The notes: a model not told the origin generated them from the sequence alone. A DNA stretch of 64,000 nucleotides from Actinomadura sp. J1-007 (GCF_009793335.1 NZ_WING01000001.1:434001-498000), one strand, 5' to 3'. Positions 1-8,793 are shown, counted from the first letter of the stretch. A program made the numbers and translations.

Positions 1-1
1 G

Positions 2-511
2 ATCTACGGCGGCAAGACCGTCGAGGTGCTCAACACCGACGCCGAGGGCCGCCTGGTCATGGCCGACGCGATCGTCCGCGCGACCGAGGACGACCCCGAC
101 CTCATCGTGGACGTCGCGACGCTGACCGGCGCGCAGCTCGTCGCGCTCGGCGCCCGGACCGCCGGGGTCATGGCCAACGACGACGACGTTCGTGAGAAGG
201 TTGTCTCGGCTGCCGACCGCGCCGGCGAGGCGTCGTGGGGGATGCCGCTGCCCGCGGAGCTGCGCAAGGGGCTCGACTCCGCGGTGGCCGACATCGCCAA
301 CATCAGCGGCGAGCGCTGGGGCGGCATGCTGGTCGCGGGCGTGTTCCTCAAGGAGTTCGTGCCGGACGGGGTGCGCTGGGCCCACCTCGACATCGCCGGC
401 CCGGCCTTCCACAAGGGCGAGCCCTACGGGTACACCCCCAAGGGCGGCACCGGAGCGGCGACACGTACGTTGGTCCAGGTCGCCGAGGATCTGGCGGCGG
501 GGATTCTGTAG
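2..511 (+). CDS. pepA: Leucyl aminopeptidase (peptidase M17), C-terminal part; gene starts left of window
   Basis: Last 169 residues of a cytosolic aminopeptidase that removes N-terminal residues from peptides. The M17 signature NTDAEGRL is encoded at bases 32-55; in this family its Asp and Glu bind the two catalytic metal ions. The TLTGAQ segment and the [10 protein letters not shown] block near the C-terminus also fit the family, so essentially the metal-binding catalytic domain is seen and the N-terminal domain is cut off by the window edge. It lies 127 bases before lpdA on the same strand; in mycobacteria pepB sits in the same position ahead of the dlaT-lipB-lipA block. No frame problem in the visible part. 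Confidence 0.95.
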   Translation: MYGGKTVEVLNTDAEGRLVMADAIVRATEDDPDLIVDVATLTGAQLVALGARTAGVMANDDDVREKVVSAADRAGEASWGMPLPAELRKGLDSAVADIANISGERWGGMLVAGVFLKEFVPDGVRWAHLDIAGPAFHKGEPYGYTPKGGTGAATRTLVQVAEDLAAGIL

Positions 512-638
512 CGGCCTCCCGGTGTTCCCGGGTAGGAGAAGTGAAGAGGTTTCTCGTGGCGGCGGGGGCCCGGCACCGGTGCGACCCGCCCCGCCCAAGG
601 CGCCCCGACGGCGCGAATAACGGGAGAGGGAGCGTCCA

Positions 639-2027
639 GTGGCCAACAGCGGCCCCTTCGACATCGTGGTCCTAGGTGGTGGCAGCGGCGGGTACGCGTG
701 CGCGCTGCGCGCGGCCGAGCTCGGCAAGTCGGTCGCGCTGGTCGAGCGCGACAAGCTCGGCGGCACGTGCCTCAACCGCGGCTGCATCCCGACCAAGGCC
801 CTGCTGCACGCCGCCGAGATCGCCGACCAGTCCCGCGACGCGGCGGCGTTCGGCGTCAAGGTCGCCTACGAGGGCATCGACGTGGCGGGCGTCAACGCCT
901 ACAAGGACAGGGTCGTCACGACGACCGTGAAGGGCCTGACCGGGCTGATCCGGTCCAAGGGCATCGAGGTGATCGAGGGCGACGGCCGGCTGGCCGGCCC
1001 GACGACCGTCGAGGTCACCGGCCCGGACGGGGCCCGCACCGTGGAGGGGCGGCACATCGTGCTCGCCACCGGGTCCGCGCCGCGGTCGCTGCCCGGCCTG
1101 GAGATCGACGGCGAGCGCGTGATCTCCAGCGATCACGCGCTCAAGCTGGAGCACGTCCCCGGCACGGTCGTCGTCCTCGGCGGCGGCGTGATCGGCGTCG
1201 AGTTCGCCAGCGTCTGGCGCTCGTTCGGCGCCGAGGTCACGATCGTCGAGGCGCTCCCGCACCTGCTGCCGCTGGAGGAGGAGTCGAGCTCCAAGCGGCT
1301 GGAGCGCGCGTTCCGCAAGCGCGGCATCAAGTACGAGCTCGGCACGCGGTTCGAGAGCGCCAAGCCGACGCAGGGCGGCGTCGCGGTCACCCTGGAGGGC
1401 GGCAAGACCATCGACGCCGAGCTGCTGCTCGTCGCGGTCGGCCGCGGCCCGGTCTCCGACGGGATCGGCCTCGCCGAGGCGGGCGTCGAGACCGAGCGCG
1501 GCTTCGTCAAGGTGGACGAGCTGTGCCGTACGAGCGTCCCCACCATCTCCGCCGTCGGCGACCTGATCCCGACCCCGCAGCTCGCCCACGTCGGCTTCGC
1601 CGAGGGCATCCTCGTCGCCGAACGGCTCGGCGGGCTCACCCCCGCCCCGATCGACTACGACGGCGTGCCCCGCATCACCTACTCCGACCCCGAGGTCGCG
1701 TCGGTCGGCATCACGACCGCCACCGCCCGGGAGCGCGGGTACGAGACCCACGAGGTCACCTACGACCTGGCCGGCAACCCCCGCAGCAAGATCCTGGGGA
1801 CGCAGGGCGAGGTCAAGGTGATCGCGGCCGTGGACGGACCCGTCCTCGGCATCCACATGGTCGGCGCGCGGGTCGGCGAGCTCATCGCGGAGGGCCAGCT
1901 CATCTACAACTGGGAGGCCCTGCCCGGCGAGGTCGCCCAGCTCATCCACCCCCACCCGACCCAGTCCGAGGCCGTCGGCGAGGCACACCTCGCGCTCGCC
2001 GGCAAGCCACTGCACGTGCACGGCTGA
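639..2027 (+). CDS. lpdA: Dihydrolipoyl dehydrogenase (E3 of 2-oxoacid dehydrogenase complexes)
   Basis: 462 residues, normal length for a FAD-dependent disulfide oxidoreductase that reoxidises protein-bound dihydrolipoamide with NAD+. The FAD-binding GGGSGG lies at residues 13-18, the redox disulfide is C44 and C49 (GGTCLNRGC), a second nucleotide-binding [11 protein letters not shown] lies near 180-190, and the C-terminal HPHPTQSE has H439 and E444 as the catalytic pair. The GTG start is set by a GGGAGAGGG ribosome site at 622-630. It is followed after 46 bases by the lipoyl-bearing E2 gene, so E3 and E2 are probably co-transcribed and work in the same complex. Mycobacterial E2 (dlaT) lacks an adjacent lpd, so the coupling here is a local variation. 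Confidence 0.96.
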   Translation: MANSGPFDIVVLGGGSGGYACALRAAELGKSVALVERDKLGGTCLNRGCIPTKALLHAAEIADQSRDAAAFGVKVAYEGIDVAGVNAYKDRVVTTTVKGLTGLIRSKGIEVIEGDGRLAGPTTVEVTGPDGARTVEGRHIVLATGSAPRSLPGLEIDGERVISSDHALKLEHVPGTVVVLGGGVIGVEFASVWRSFGAEVTIVEALPHLLPLEEESSSKRLERAFRKRGIKYELGTRFESAKPTQGGVAVTLEGGKTIDAELLLVAVGRGPVSDGIGLAEAGVETERGFVKVDELCRTSVPTISAVGDLIPTPQLAHVGFAEGILVAERLGGLTPAPIDYDGVPRITYSDPEVASVGITTATARERGYETHEVTYDLAGNPRSKILGTQGEVKVIAAVDGPVLGIHMVGARVGELIAEGQLIYNWEALPGEVAQLIHPHPTQSEAVGEAHLALAGKPLHVHG

Positions 2028-2073
2028 ACGCCGCACGCTTCATCTAGAAATTCCGAAGGAGTCGCTGAGAGCC

Positions 2074-3609
2074 ATGCCGGTCTCCGTCACCATGCCCCAG
2101 CTCGGTGAGAGCGTTACCGAGGGCACCGTCACCCGCTGGTTGAAGAAGGAGGGTGAGCGCGTCGAGACCGACGAGCCGCTTCTCGAAGTGTCGACCGACA
2201 AGGTCGACACCGAGATCCCTTCGCCCGCGTCCGGCGTTCTGACCAGCATCACCGTCGCCGAGGACGAGACCGTCGAGGTCGGCGCCGAGCTCGCCATCAT
2301 CGGCGACGAGGGCGACGCGCCGTCCGGCGGCGCGCCCGCGGCCGAGCAGGCCCCGCCGCAGGAGCAGGCGGCGCCCGAGCCGGAGCAGGCCCCGGCCGAG
2401 CAGCCGCCCGCGCCCGCCGCGCCCGCCGCCGAGCAGGCCCCGCCGCCCGCCGCGTGGCCGCCGCCCGCCGCGCAGCCGCAGGCGCCCGCCCAGCCGCAGG
2501 CCGCCCAGCCGCAGGCGGCCCCGGCGCAGCAGCAGGCCCCGCAGCCGCCGGCCCCGGCGCCCGCCGCGCAGCCGCAGGCCGCCGCCCAGGCGCCCGCCCC
2601 GTCCGGCGACGGCCCGTACGTGACGCCGCTCGTCCGCAAGCTCGCCGCCGAGCACAACGTCGACCTGTCCTCGGTCGAGGGCACCGGCGTCGGCGGCCGC
2701 ATCCGCAAGCAGGACGTCCTGGAGGCCGCCCGCGCCGCCCAGGCCGCCCAGCAGCAGGCGGCGCAGCAGCAGGCGGCGCCCGCGCCGCAGGCCCCGGCCC
2801 CGGCGGCGGCTCCGGCCGCTCCCGCCCAGGCCGCGCGCCCGGCGCCGTCCGCGCCGCCGGCCGCCCCGGCCGAGCAGGCCGCGCTGCGCGGCAAGACCGA
2901 GAAGATGACCCGCATCCGGCAGACGATCGCCCGCCGCATGGTCGAGTCGCTCCAGGTCTCCGCGCAGCTCACCAGCGTGGTCGAGGTGGACATCACCAAG
3001 ATCGCGCGGCTGCGGGACCGGGCCAGGGCCGACTTCCAGGCCCGCGAGGGCGTCAAGCTGTCGTTCCTGCCGTTCTTCGCGCTCGCCACGGTCGAGGCCC
3101 TCAAGGTCCACCCGAAGCTGAACGCGGTGATCGACAGCGAGACCAACGAGGTCACCTACCACGACGTGGAGAACCTCGGGATGGCCGTCGACGTGCCCGA
3201 GCGGGGCCTGATGGTCCCGGTCGTCCACAACGCCGGGCAGCTCAACCTGGGCGGCCTCGCCCAGCGCATCGCCGACCTCGCCGAGCGGACCCGCACCAAC
3301 AAGGTCAGCCCGGACGAGCTCGCGGGCGGCACGTTCACGCTGACCAACACCGGCAGCAGGGGCGCGCTGTTCGACACCCCGATCCTCAACCAGCCGCAGG
3401 TCGGCATGCTCGCGACGGGCGCGGTCGTCAAGCGCCCCGCGGTCATCGACGACCCGGAGCTGGGCGAGGTCATCGCGGTCCGGTCGATGATGTACCTGGC
3501 GCTGACCTACGACCACCGCCTGATCGACGGCGCGGACGCCGCGCGCTTCCTCGCCACGATCAAGCACCGCCTGGAGGAGGGCAACTTCGAGGCCGAACTC
3601 GGCCTCTGA
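2074..3609 (+). CDS. sucB: Dihydrolipoamide acyltransferase (E2 of 2-oxoglutarate/pyruvate dehydrogenase)
   Basis: 511 residues. One lipoyl domain (about 1-78) with the lipoyl-lysine K43 in DKVDTE; an Ala/Pro/Gln-rich flexible linker (about 85-180); a peripheral-subunit-binding domain (182-216, ending [12 protein letters not shown]); a second linker; and the acyltransferase domain ending with DHRLIDG at 480-486, where H481 is the catalytic base. It moves acyl groups from lipoamide to CoA. Start ATG follows GAAGGAG at 2055-2061. By position it matches mycobacterial DlaT (Rv2215), which serves pyruvate dehydrogenase, so succinyl or acetyl specificity cannot be settled from sequence; the symbol follows common annotation. 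It needs LipB/LipA, encoded just downstream, for lipoylation. Confidence 0.93.
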   Translation: MPVSVTMPQLGESVTEGTVTRWLKKEGERVETDEPLLEVSTDKVDTEIPSPASGVLTSITVAEDETVEVGAELAIIGDEGDAPSGGAPAAEQAPPQEQAAPEPEQAPAEQPPAPAAPAAEQAPPPAAWPPPAAQPQAPAQPQAAQPQAAPAQQQAPQPPAPAPAAQPQAAAQAPAPSGDGPYVTPLVRKLAAEHNVDLSSVEGTGVGGRIRKQDVLEAARAAQAAQQQAAQQQAAPAPQAPAPAAAPAAPAQAARPAPSAPPAAPAEQAALRGKTEKMTRIRQTIARRMVESLQVSAQLTSVVEVDITKIARLRDRARADFQAREGVKLSFLPFFALATVEALKVHPKLNAVIDSETNEVTYHDVENLGMAVDVPERGLMVPVVHNAGQLNLGGLAQRIADLAERTRTNKVSPDELAGGTFTLTNTGSRGALFDTPILNQPQVGMLATGAVVKRPAVIDDPELGEVIAVRSMMYLALTYDHRLIDGADAARFLATIKHRLEEGNFEAELGL

Positions 3610-3630
3610 CCCACCCCCAGCACACCACGC

Positions 3631-3661
3631 GACCCCGCCGCCCCTCCGGGACGGCGGGGTC
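3631..3661 (+). terminator. Hairpin terminator after sucB
   Basis: Perfect 10-bp stem, GACCCCGCCG (3631-3640) pairing with CGGCGGGGTC (3652-3661), 11-base loop, 21 bases after the sucB stop. No U-run follows, as is usual in high-GC actinobacteria. Ends the lpdA-sucB unit. Confidence 0.75.
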
Positions 3662-3769
3662 CCGCGTTTCAGACCCCCACTCCCCCGACCGCCGCCCGTT
3701 CGTTCCCCCGCCCCCGCCGCCCGCTCCCTTGCCGCCCCGCCTCCGCTCCCCGCCGCCCGGCGACCGTCC

Positions 3770-4095
3770 ACCACCCGGCAACAGAGCCCGCCGCCGTCCC
3801 CGCCCGGCGGCCGATCTCACCTCCCGCACCCGCTCCTCACACCGCCCGCTAACGGTCCCGGCAGCCGCTCTTGCCCGCCCGGCGACAGGTCTCCGCCCCC
3901 GTCCCCGTCCGGCGGCCGAACTGCGGCCCGCACCCGCTCCTCGCACCGCCCCTCCGGCCCTCCGGCCCTCCGGCTAACGGCCCTCCGGCTGCCGGCCCTC
4001 GCCCGCCCGGCGACAGGTCCCCGCCCCCATCCCCCGTCCCCGCCCGGCGGGTGGTCTCGCGCCCCGCACCCGCTCTCCGCACCGTCCCTCCCGCC
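3770..4095. repeat. Three degenerate copies of a roughly 105-135-bp C-rich repeat
   Basis: The 665-base gap between sucB and the DUF981 gene has no credible gene; it is an extremely C-biased stretch built of repeats. The block GTCCCCGCCCGGCGG recurs at 3796, 3901 (one mismatch) and 4036, and CCCGCACCCGCTCCTC recurs at 3823, 3927 and 4063 (one or two mismatches), so the same two blocks keep the same order with copy spacings of about 105 and 135 bases. Long frames across it on both strands show no recognisable protein. Confidence 0.7.
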
Positions 4096-4120
4096 TCCGA
4101 CCAGCGGTCCCCGGCGGCCG

Positions 4121-4168
4121 TTCCGCGCCGTTCCGGGCCGGTCCGGGCCGGTCCGGGCCGGTCCGGCG
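4121..4168. repeat. 10-bp tandem repeat, about 4.8 copies
   Basis: Units TTCCGCGCCG, TTCCGGGCCG, GTCCGGGCCG, GTCCGGGCCG and a partial GTCCGGCG lie head to tail, ending about 105 bases before the DUF981 start. Short-sequence slippage repeat; no function visible. Confidence 0.8.
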
Positions 4169-4274
4169 CTGGGCGGGCCCGGTTCGGGCCAAGGGGTGTT
4201 CATATCTCGCCCAAGATCAACGCGCGGGTCCCCCCGCGGGGTACCTCCGGCGGTAACGGACACGAGGGGGAGCC

Positions 4275-5000
4275 ATGTGGACGACGGCGCACCTGGCGGC
4301 GGACGCCCCGTTGAAGATCAACTGGGCCGAGATGCCGACCTACAACACGATCATGGCGGTCGCCGCGGGCGCCGGGCTGCTGCTCACGGTGGAGCTCGGC
4401 CGCCGCCTGGTCGCCCCCCGCGCGGTCCTGCACACCGAGGGCTGGGCGCTGGCGTACGGGGTGCTAGGCACGATCCTCACCCTGACCGGCCTGCACATGA
4501 CCCTGACGTGGCCGCTCGCCGCGGGCGGCTTCCCGTTCGACAACATCATCTTCGGGGAGCCGGCGCTGGCGTTCGGCGTGCTGATGCTGTTCGCGGCGCT
4601 GCTGCTGTGGAAGCGCGGCAAGCTCCTGGAGGAGAGCCCGGACCGGCCCGCCCACGTGAAGGGGCTCGCGGGCCCGATCTCGATCTTCATCCTCGGGATG
4701 GGCCTCGCCTGCTTCGCCATCGCCGCCGCCGGCCTGTGGTACGAGCTGTTCGCCGCCCCCGAGCAGGAGCCGATCTCGGGCCTGCTCTCGGGCCACCCCA
4801 TGATCGAGGCGACGTTCATCTCGCTCCTGTACGCCCTGGTGGGCGTCGGAGCCGTCCTGTTCCCGGCGGCCCTCAACACGCCGGCCGGCCCCATCATCAG
4901 GGCCGTCGGCATCTGCTGGGCCGTCGCGGGCGCCCTCTTCCTGATCTTCGGCGCACTCAACTACTTCACCCACATCGGCCTCATCGTCAACACCATGTGA
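4275..5000 (+). CDS. DUF981 family membrane protein
   Basis: 241 residues with about seven hydrophobic helices, for example GVLGTILTLTGLHMTLTWPL, the ALAFGVLMLFAALLLW helix, an IFILGMGLACFAIAAAGLW helix and the C-terminal ALFLIFGALNYF segment. The overall pattern, including the conserved FDNIIFGEPALAFG loop, fits the DUF981 family of uncharacterised integral membrane proteins. ATG start with CGAGGGGGA about 5 bases upstream. It stands alone between the repeat-filled gap and a convergent small gene at 5022; no operon partner suggests a role. Function unknown. Confidence 0.8.
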   Translation: MWTTAHLAADAPLKINWAEMPTYNTIMAVAAGAGLLLTVELGRRLVAPRAVLHTEGWALAYGVLGTILTLTGLHMTLTWPLAAGGFPFDNIIFGEPALAFGVLMLFAALLLWKRGKLLEESPDRPAHVKGLAGPISIFILGMGLACFAIAAAGLWYELFAAPEQEPISGLLSGHPMIEATFISLLYALVGVGAVLFPAALNTPAGPIIRAVGICWAVAGALFLIFGALNYFTHIGLIVNTM

Positions 5001-5021
5001 CAACGGGCCGAAACGCGCGGG

Positions 5022-5336
5022 TCAGGAGAGGGTGGGGGGCCGGCGGTCGGAGACGGTGTAGGCGGTCGCGGCGGTGACGGCCGCTGCGCCGAGTACGGCG
5101 GGCCAGGCGCCGACCTTCTTGGCGAGGGGGTGCGAGCCGCCGAAGCCCGCGAGGTAGACGGTGAGCAGCGCGGCCGCGCCCTTGGGGCCGGACGTGCGGG
5201 CCCACTCCCTCGCGCAGTAGGCGCCCGCCCCGGCGAGGACCGCGCCGCCGAGCGGGCGGCGGCGGGTGAAGCGGGCGGTGGCGTACCCGCCGACGAGTCC
5301 GGCGGCGGCCACGGCGGCGGTGGGGATCTTCGACAT
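5022..5336 (-). CDS. Small hypothetical membrane-associated protein
   Basis: 104 residues starting MSKIPTAAV. Contains a glycine/alanine-rich hydrophobic N-terminus (AAVAAAGLVGGYATARF), a central LLTVYLAGFG segment and a hydrophobic ALGAAAV-type stretch near the C-terminus, so it probably inserts in or lies on the membrane. I do not recognise a named family. The inner ATG at 5336 is preferred over one six codons upstream because a TAGCCT hexamer lies exactly 7 bases before it, fitting a leaderless transcript. Divergent from the epimerase gene at 5369 with only 32 bases between the two starts. Confidence 0.6.
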   Translation of the reverse strand: MSKIPTAAVAAAGLVGGYATARFTRRRPLGGAVLAGAGAYCAREWARTSGPKGAAALLTVYLAGFGGSHPLAKKVGAWPAVLGAAAVTAATAYTVSDRRPPTLS

Positions 5337-5343
5337 GCCCTGG

Positions 5344-5349
5344 AGGCTA
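5344..5349 (-). promoter_or_regulatory. -10 hexamer TAGCCT, leaderless start of the 5022-5336 gene
   Basis: Minus-strand TAGCCT followed by 7 bases and ATG at 5336; no ribosome site lies between. Fits the actinobacterial TANNNT -10 and leaderless initiation. Confidence 0.5.
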
Positions 5350-5356
5350 CACACCC

Positions 5357-5362
5357 TAGGGT
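5357..5362 (+). promoter_or_regulatory. -10 hexamer TAGGGT, leaderless start of the epimerase gene
   Basis: TAGGGT followed by GGGGCC and ATG at 5369, a 6-base gap typical for transcription starting on the start codon. Confidence 0.5.
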
Positions 5363-5368
5363 GGGGCC

Positions 5369-6241
5369 ATGAACGTGACCGTGTCGGGTTCGTCGGGGCT
5401 CATCGGAACGGCGCTGGTGCGGGCGCTGCGCGCGGACGGGCACCAGGTCGTCCGGCTGGTACGGGGCGAGCCGGACGGGCCGGACGAGGCCCGCTGGGAC
5501 CCGTACGGGCACGTCGACCCGGCGGCCGTGGAGAGCGCCGACGCGGTCGTGCACCTGGCGGGCGCCCCGATCGGGCGCAGGTGGACGCCCGCCTTCAAGC
5601 GCAAGGCCCGCGACAGCCGCGTGCTGGGCACGCGGACGCTGGCCGAGGCGATCGCCGCTGCCGACCGGAGGCCGGACGTGTTCGTCTCCGGGTCGGCGAT
5701 CGGCTACTACGGCGACACCGGCGACCGCGAGACCGGCGAGGACGCCCCGCTGGGCGGCGGGTTCCTCGCCGGGCTCGTCCGCGACTGGGAGGCCGCCGCC
5801 GCGCCCGCCGCCGACGCCGGGGTACGGGTCGTCCACCCGCGGACGGGCATCGTGCTGTCGCGCAACGGCGGGATGCTCGGGCAGATCCTGCCCCTGTTCA
5901 AGCTCGGCCTCGGCGGGAGGCTCGGCGACGGGCGGCAGTGGACGAGCTGGATCTCCCTGCACGACGAGGTCGCCGCGCTCCGGTTCCTCATCGACAACGA
6001 CCTGGACGGCCCGGTCAACCTGACCGCGCCCGAACCCGTGACCAACGCCGAGTTCACGCGCGCTCTCGGAAAGGCGCTCGGGCGCCCGGCGGTGCTGCCC
6101 GTACCGCGCGCGGCCCTGAAACTGGCGCTCGGGGAGTTCGCGGACGAGGGGCCGCTGATCAGCCAGCGGGTCGTTCCGCACCGCTTGCAGAAGGCGGGCT
6201 TCCGCTTCACGACGGACCTGGAAACCGCCCTCGGCGGATGA
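5369..6241 (+). CDS. TIGR01777 family NAD(P)-dependent epimerase (SDR)
   Basis: 290 residues. N-terminal Rossmann fold with GSSGLIGTAL (residues about 7-16), the family hallmark SGSAIGYYGD at about 109-118, and the C-terminal DUF1731-like region (VPRAALKLALGEF, then DEGPLISQRVVP and a basic LQKAGFRF segment). Length matches the family (about 300). Substrate unknown; the family is called a sugar-nucleotide epimerase only by resemblance. The homologue Rv2216 occupies the same place between dlaT and lipB in Mycobacterium tuberculosis, so its position in the lipoate block is conserved, which suggests a link to that pathway (inference). Confidence 0.88.
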   Translation: MNVTVSGSSGLIGTALVRALRADGHQVVRLVRGEPDGPDEARWDPYGHVDPAAVESADAVVHLAGAPIGRRWTPAFKRKARDSRVLGTRTLAEAIAAADRRPDVFVSGSAIGYYGDTGDRETGEDAPLGGGFLAGLVRDWEAAAAPAADAGVRVVHPRTGIVLSRNGGMLGQILPLFKLGLGGRLGDGRQWTSWISLHDEVAALRFLIDNDLDGPVNLTAPEPVTNAEFTRALGKALGRPAVLPVPRAALKLALGEFADEGPLISQRVVPHRLQKAGFRFTTDLETALGG

Positions 6242-6346
6242 ATCCCAAGAAACGTCAAAGTGAGGCCCGATCCCGACCGGTAGCCATACGGTGACGGTGA
6301 GCATCGGCGCATGGGCAAGGGTCACGCGAGCAAGGGAGCGCAAAAG

Positions 6347-7084
6347 ATGAGCACCGACGGCCAGCCGCACATCCTCGCCATCGGCGGCGGGACGTTCGTC
6401 CCGGACGGGCGGGAGGGCCTCGCGCCGAGCCCCCTGCTGCGCTACGCGCTCGACCTCACCGGGCAGGACCGGCCGCGCCTGTGCTTCCTGACCACCGCCG
6501 TCGGCGACGGCGCCGAGTACATCGCGCGGTTCTACGCCGGTTTCGCCAAGCTGGACGCCGAGATCAGCCACGTCGCGCTGTTCCCGATGCCCAACGTCAA
6601 CGACATGCGCGCGCACCTGCTCGCCCAGGACATCATCTACGTGTCCGGCGGCAGCGTCGCCAACCTGCTCGCCCTCTGGCGGCTGCACGGGGTGGACGAC
6701 ATCATGCGCGAGGCGTGGCGGGCGGGCGTCGTGCTGTCCGGGCAGAGCGCGGGCGCGCTGTGCTGGCACGTGGGCGGCAACACCGACTCGTACGGCCCGC
6801 AGCTCCGCCCCCTCGACGACGGCCTCGGGATCCTGCCGTACTCGTGCGGCGTGCACTACGACAGCGACCCGCAGCGCCGCCCCCTGCTCCAGCAGCTCGT
6901 CGGCGAGGGCTCGCTGCCGGGCGGGTACGCGGCGGACGAGGCCGTGGGCCTGCACTACGTGGGCACCGAGTTCGTCCAGGCCGTGTCGTACCGCAAGGAC
7001 GCGGGCGCCTACCGGATCGAGCCCGACGGGAACGGCTCCGCCAAGGAGAGCCGCCTCGAACCCCGCCTCCTCGCCTCCCTGTAG
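6347..7084 (+). CDS. pepE: Peptidase E (family S51) / type 1 glutamine amidotransferase-like protein
   Basis: 245 residues. Shows the S51 features IYVSGGSVANLL, the nucleophile motif SGQSAGA with Ser134, and downstream SYGPQLRPLDDGLGILPYS. Peptidase E cleaves N-terminal aspartyl dipeptides in the cytoplasm. Two starts are possible; ATG at 6347 (MSTDGQ) is chosen because AAGGGAGCG lies 7-10 bases before it, whereas the in-frame ATG at 6311 lacks a ribosome site. Monocistronic between the epimerase gene and lipB, with a hairpin overlapping its stop codon. Confidence 0.85.
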   Translation: MSTDGQPHILAIGGGTFVPDGREGLAPSPLLRYALDLTGQDRPRLCFLTTAVGDGAEYIARFYAGFAKLDAEISHVALFPMPNVNDMRAHLLAQDIIYVSGGSVANLLALWRLHGVDDIMREAWRAGVVLSGQSAGALCWHVGGNTDSYGPQLRPLDDGLGILPYSCGVHYDSDPQRRPLLQQLVGEGSLPGGYAADEAVGLHYVGTEFVQAVSYRKDAGAYRIEPDGNGSAKESRLEPRLLASL

Positions 7085-7111
7085 CCCCCGTTCGGCGCTC
7101 CCACCGGGGGC
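7084..7111 (+). terminator. Possible terminator after peptidase E
   Basis: GCCCCCG at 7084-7090 (starting in the stop codon) pairs with CGGGGGC at 7105-7111, loop 14 bases; 39 bases before the lipB start. Confidence 0.45.
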
Positions 7112-7137
7112 GCTCTGGCCATGCGCCGAACGAGGCA

Positions 7138-7143
7138 TAAGCT
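7138..7143 (+). promoter_or_regulatory. -10 hexamer TAAGCT, leaderless start of lipB
   Basis: TAAGCT, then GGCCGG, then GTG at 7150; no ribosome site, so a leaderless mRNA is likely. Confidence 0.45.
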
Positions 7144-7149
7144 GGCCGG

Positions 7150-7886
7150 GTGAGTGACGTAGACGTACGCGAGGCGGGCGCGCCCCCCGAACCGCCCCCC
7201 GCCCTCGGCATCGAGCGGCTGGTGATCGTGCACGCGGGCTTCGGGACCGCGGCGGTGCCGTACGAGGAGGGCTGGGACCTCCAGCGGCGCACGCACGAAC
7301 TCCGCGCCGACGACCAGATCCCCGACACCGTGCTGCTGATGGAGCACCAGGCCGTCTACACGGCGGGCAAGCGCACCGAGGCCCTCGACCGGCCGCTCGG
7401 CGACGCGGGCGCCCCCGTGGTGGACGTGGACCGCGGCGGCAAGATCACCTGGCACGGCCCCGGGCAGCTCACCGGCTACCCGATCCTGCGGCTGCCCGAT
7501 CCCGTGGACGTCGTGGCGTACGTGCGGCTGCTGGAGCGGATGATGATGGCGGTCTGCGCCGACCTCGGCCTGGAGACCACCACCGTCGAGGGCCGCAGCG
7601 GCCTGTGGGTGCCCGGCGCCCCGACCGCAAGATCGGCTCGATCGGCATCCGGGTGTCGCGCGGCGTGACGATGCACGGCTTCCAGCTCAACTGCGACAAC
7701 GACATGGACTGGTTCGACCGGATCGTTCCGTGCGGGATCCGGGACGCGGGCTCGACGAACCTCGTCCGCGAGCTCGGCCGCCCCGTCCCGGTCGCCGAGG
7801 TCACCCCCCTGGTCGAACGCCACCTGGCCGGCATCCTCGGCGCCACCGAGACCCTCCACCGCACCAAGGCCCAACTAGGCGTCTAA
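7150..7886 (+). CDS. lipB: Octanoyltransferase LipB, broken by a single-base frameshift
   Basis: Transfers octanoate from acyl carrier protein to the lipoyl domains of E2 and GcvH, the first step of lipoate synthesis. The first frame (7150-7620) carries [12 protein letters not shown] and [11 protein letters not shown]; the second frame, from about 7620 to 7886, carries [20 protein letters not shown] with the active-site Lys and later PCGI with the active-site Cys. The switch is at a C run (7619-7622) where one extra C would restore a 245-residue protein of normal length. Both halves are fully conserved, and the adjacent lipA and the lipoylated E2 imply a working pathway, so sequencing error is more likely than a pseudogene. 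Next to lipA, with a DUF1877 gene on the other strand between. Confidence 0.9.
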
Positions 7887-8001
7887 CCCGTCCCGCCACA
7901 CCCACGACACCCGCGGCCCCGGCGGCCGAGCGCACCCCGCCCGGCACGCCCGCGCGCGCCCGCTCGCCGCGCAAGTCGGTCATGCCCGCGCCGCGCCTCC
8001 A

Positions 8002-8110
8002 CTTGCACGGGGCGCGATCCCGCTTGCACGGGGCCACGATCTCGCCTGCACGGGGGGCGAGCTCTCGCCTGCGCAGGGCCGGGCTCTCGCGTGTGCGGGC
8101 GCGGGCTCGG
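8002..8110. repeat. About five copies of a 21-23-bp degenerate tandem repeat
   Basis: Units starting CTTGCACGGGGCGCGATC (8002), CTTGCACGGGGCCACGATC (8023), CCTGCACGGGGGGCGAGC (8045), CCTGCGCAGGGCCGGGC (8068) and CGTGTGCGGGCGCGGGC (8090) follow head to tail between the lipB stop and the DUF1877 stop. Decay is progressive towards the right. Confidence 0.75.
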
Positions 8111-8118
8111 GGGGTGGG

Positions 8119-8628
8119 TCAGGGGGTCTCGGACATGGTCTTGTAGATGGGCTGGCCTTCGGTGGCGGCGGCGGCGAAGAGGCGGGTCAGGGCCGTGTAG
8201 GCGGGTTCGAGGACGCGGTCGCGGGCGCGCAGGTCGAGGTGGCCGGCGTCCTGGACGCCCGCGTTGACCATCGCGGCGGGGTCGAAGCGGGCGGCCACGG
8301 CGCGGAACGGGGTGCCGGCCAGGTGGTCGGCGCAGAGCTTGACGCGGTCGGGCGCCAGGTAGATCACGTCCGCGCCCAGTTCCTCGGAGCCGTCCTCGGT
8401 GAGCAGCCGGCCGCCGCACACGACGTCGCAGCCGGGCTCCGGGCCGTCCCACGGGTCCCCGGTGATCAGATAGTGCAGCGCCTGCCACGCGCCGCCGAGG
8501 TCGAGGAGCTCGCCGGGGGGCCGCCCGCGCCAGGCCGGGTCGCCGAAGACCCGGCGGGCGATCCGGGCGGGATCGTGCTCCCCGTCGAGCTCCGGCGGCA
8601 CCCTGAGGTACGACATTCCCAGACCCAC
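8119..8628 (-). CDS. DUF1877 (YfbM-like) family protein
   Basis: 169 residues starting MGLGMSYLRVPPEL, with GGAWQALHYLITG in the middle, the conserved core of DUF1877, a small cytosolic family of unknown function found as single copies in many bacteria. The GTG at 8628 is chosen over the ATG four codons later because AGGAGGG sits 6 bases before it. It is transcribed opposite to lipB and lipA and separates them, which breaks the lipB-lipA pair seen in mycobacteria; it looks like a later insertion with no obvious pathway link. Confidence 0.8.
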   Translation of the reverse strand: MGLGMSYLRVPPELDGEHDPARIARRVFGDPAWRGRPPGELLDLGGAWQALHYLITGDPWDGPEPGCDVVCGGRLLTEDGSEELGADVIYLAPDRVKLCADHLAGTPFRAVAARFDPAAMVNAGVQDAGHLDLRARDRVLEPAYTALTRLFAAAATEGQPIYKTMSETP

Positions 8629-8781
8629 GGCGGCCCTCCTGCGCGAACTGTGGAGCGTGACGACAGGGAGTCACCCTAAAGAGATCCACTGCTACGGAGG
8701 GTGGAAACGCGGGAATAAGCACACCGTATGCCGCGCGACGGGCGGTTTCCGGCCGATGTGCCGACCCCGATCAACGCGACG

Positions 8782-8787
8782 TACCCT
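8782..8787 (+). promoter_or_regulatory. -10 hexamer TACCCT, leaderless start of lipA
   Basis: TACCCT, then GAACGG, then GTG at 8794; the 6-base gap supports leaderless initiation and decides the lipA start. Confidence 0.5.
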
Positions 8788-8793
8788 GAACGG

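Noticed and set aside
672..2036. Long open frame on the minus strand opposite lpdA
   Set aside because: GC-rich codon bias keeps antisense frames open; the translation is low-complexity and the plus-strand protein has all family motifs.
3610..4274. Small genes in the gap after sucB
   Set aside because: Frames exist on both strands but translate to Arg/Pro/Gly repeats without ribosome sites or family patterns.
4961..7138. 725-codon minus-strand frame across the epimerase and peptidase E genes
   Set aside because: No domain motifs, rich in Arg/Pro/Gly, and covers two real plus-strand genes.
7150..7886. lipB as a true pseudogene
   Set aside because: Both halves fully conserved, one-base repair at a homopolymer, and seven similar events in unrelated genes favour sequence error.
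8002..8110. CRISPR array
   Set aside because: Repeats are degenerate and contiguous with no unique spacers; no cas gene in the window.
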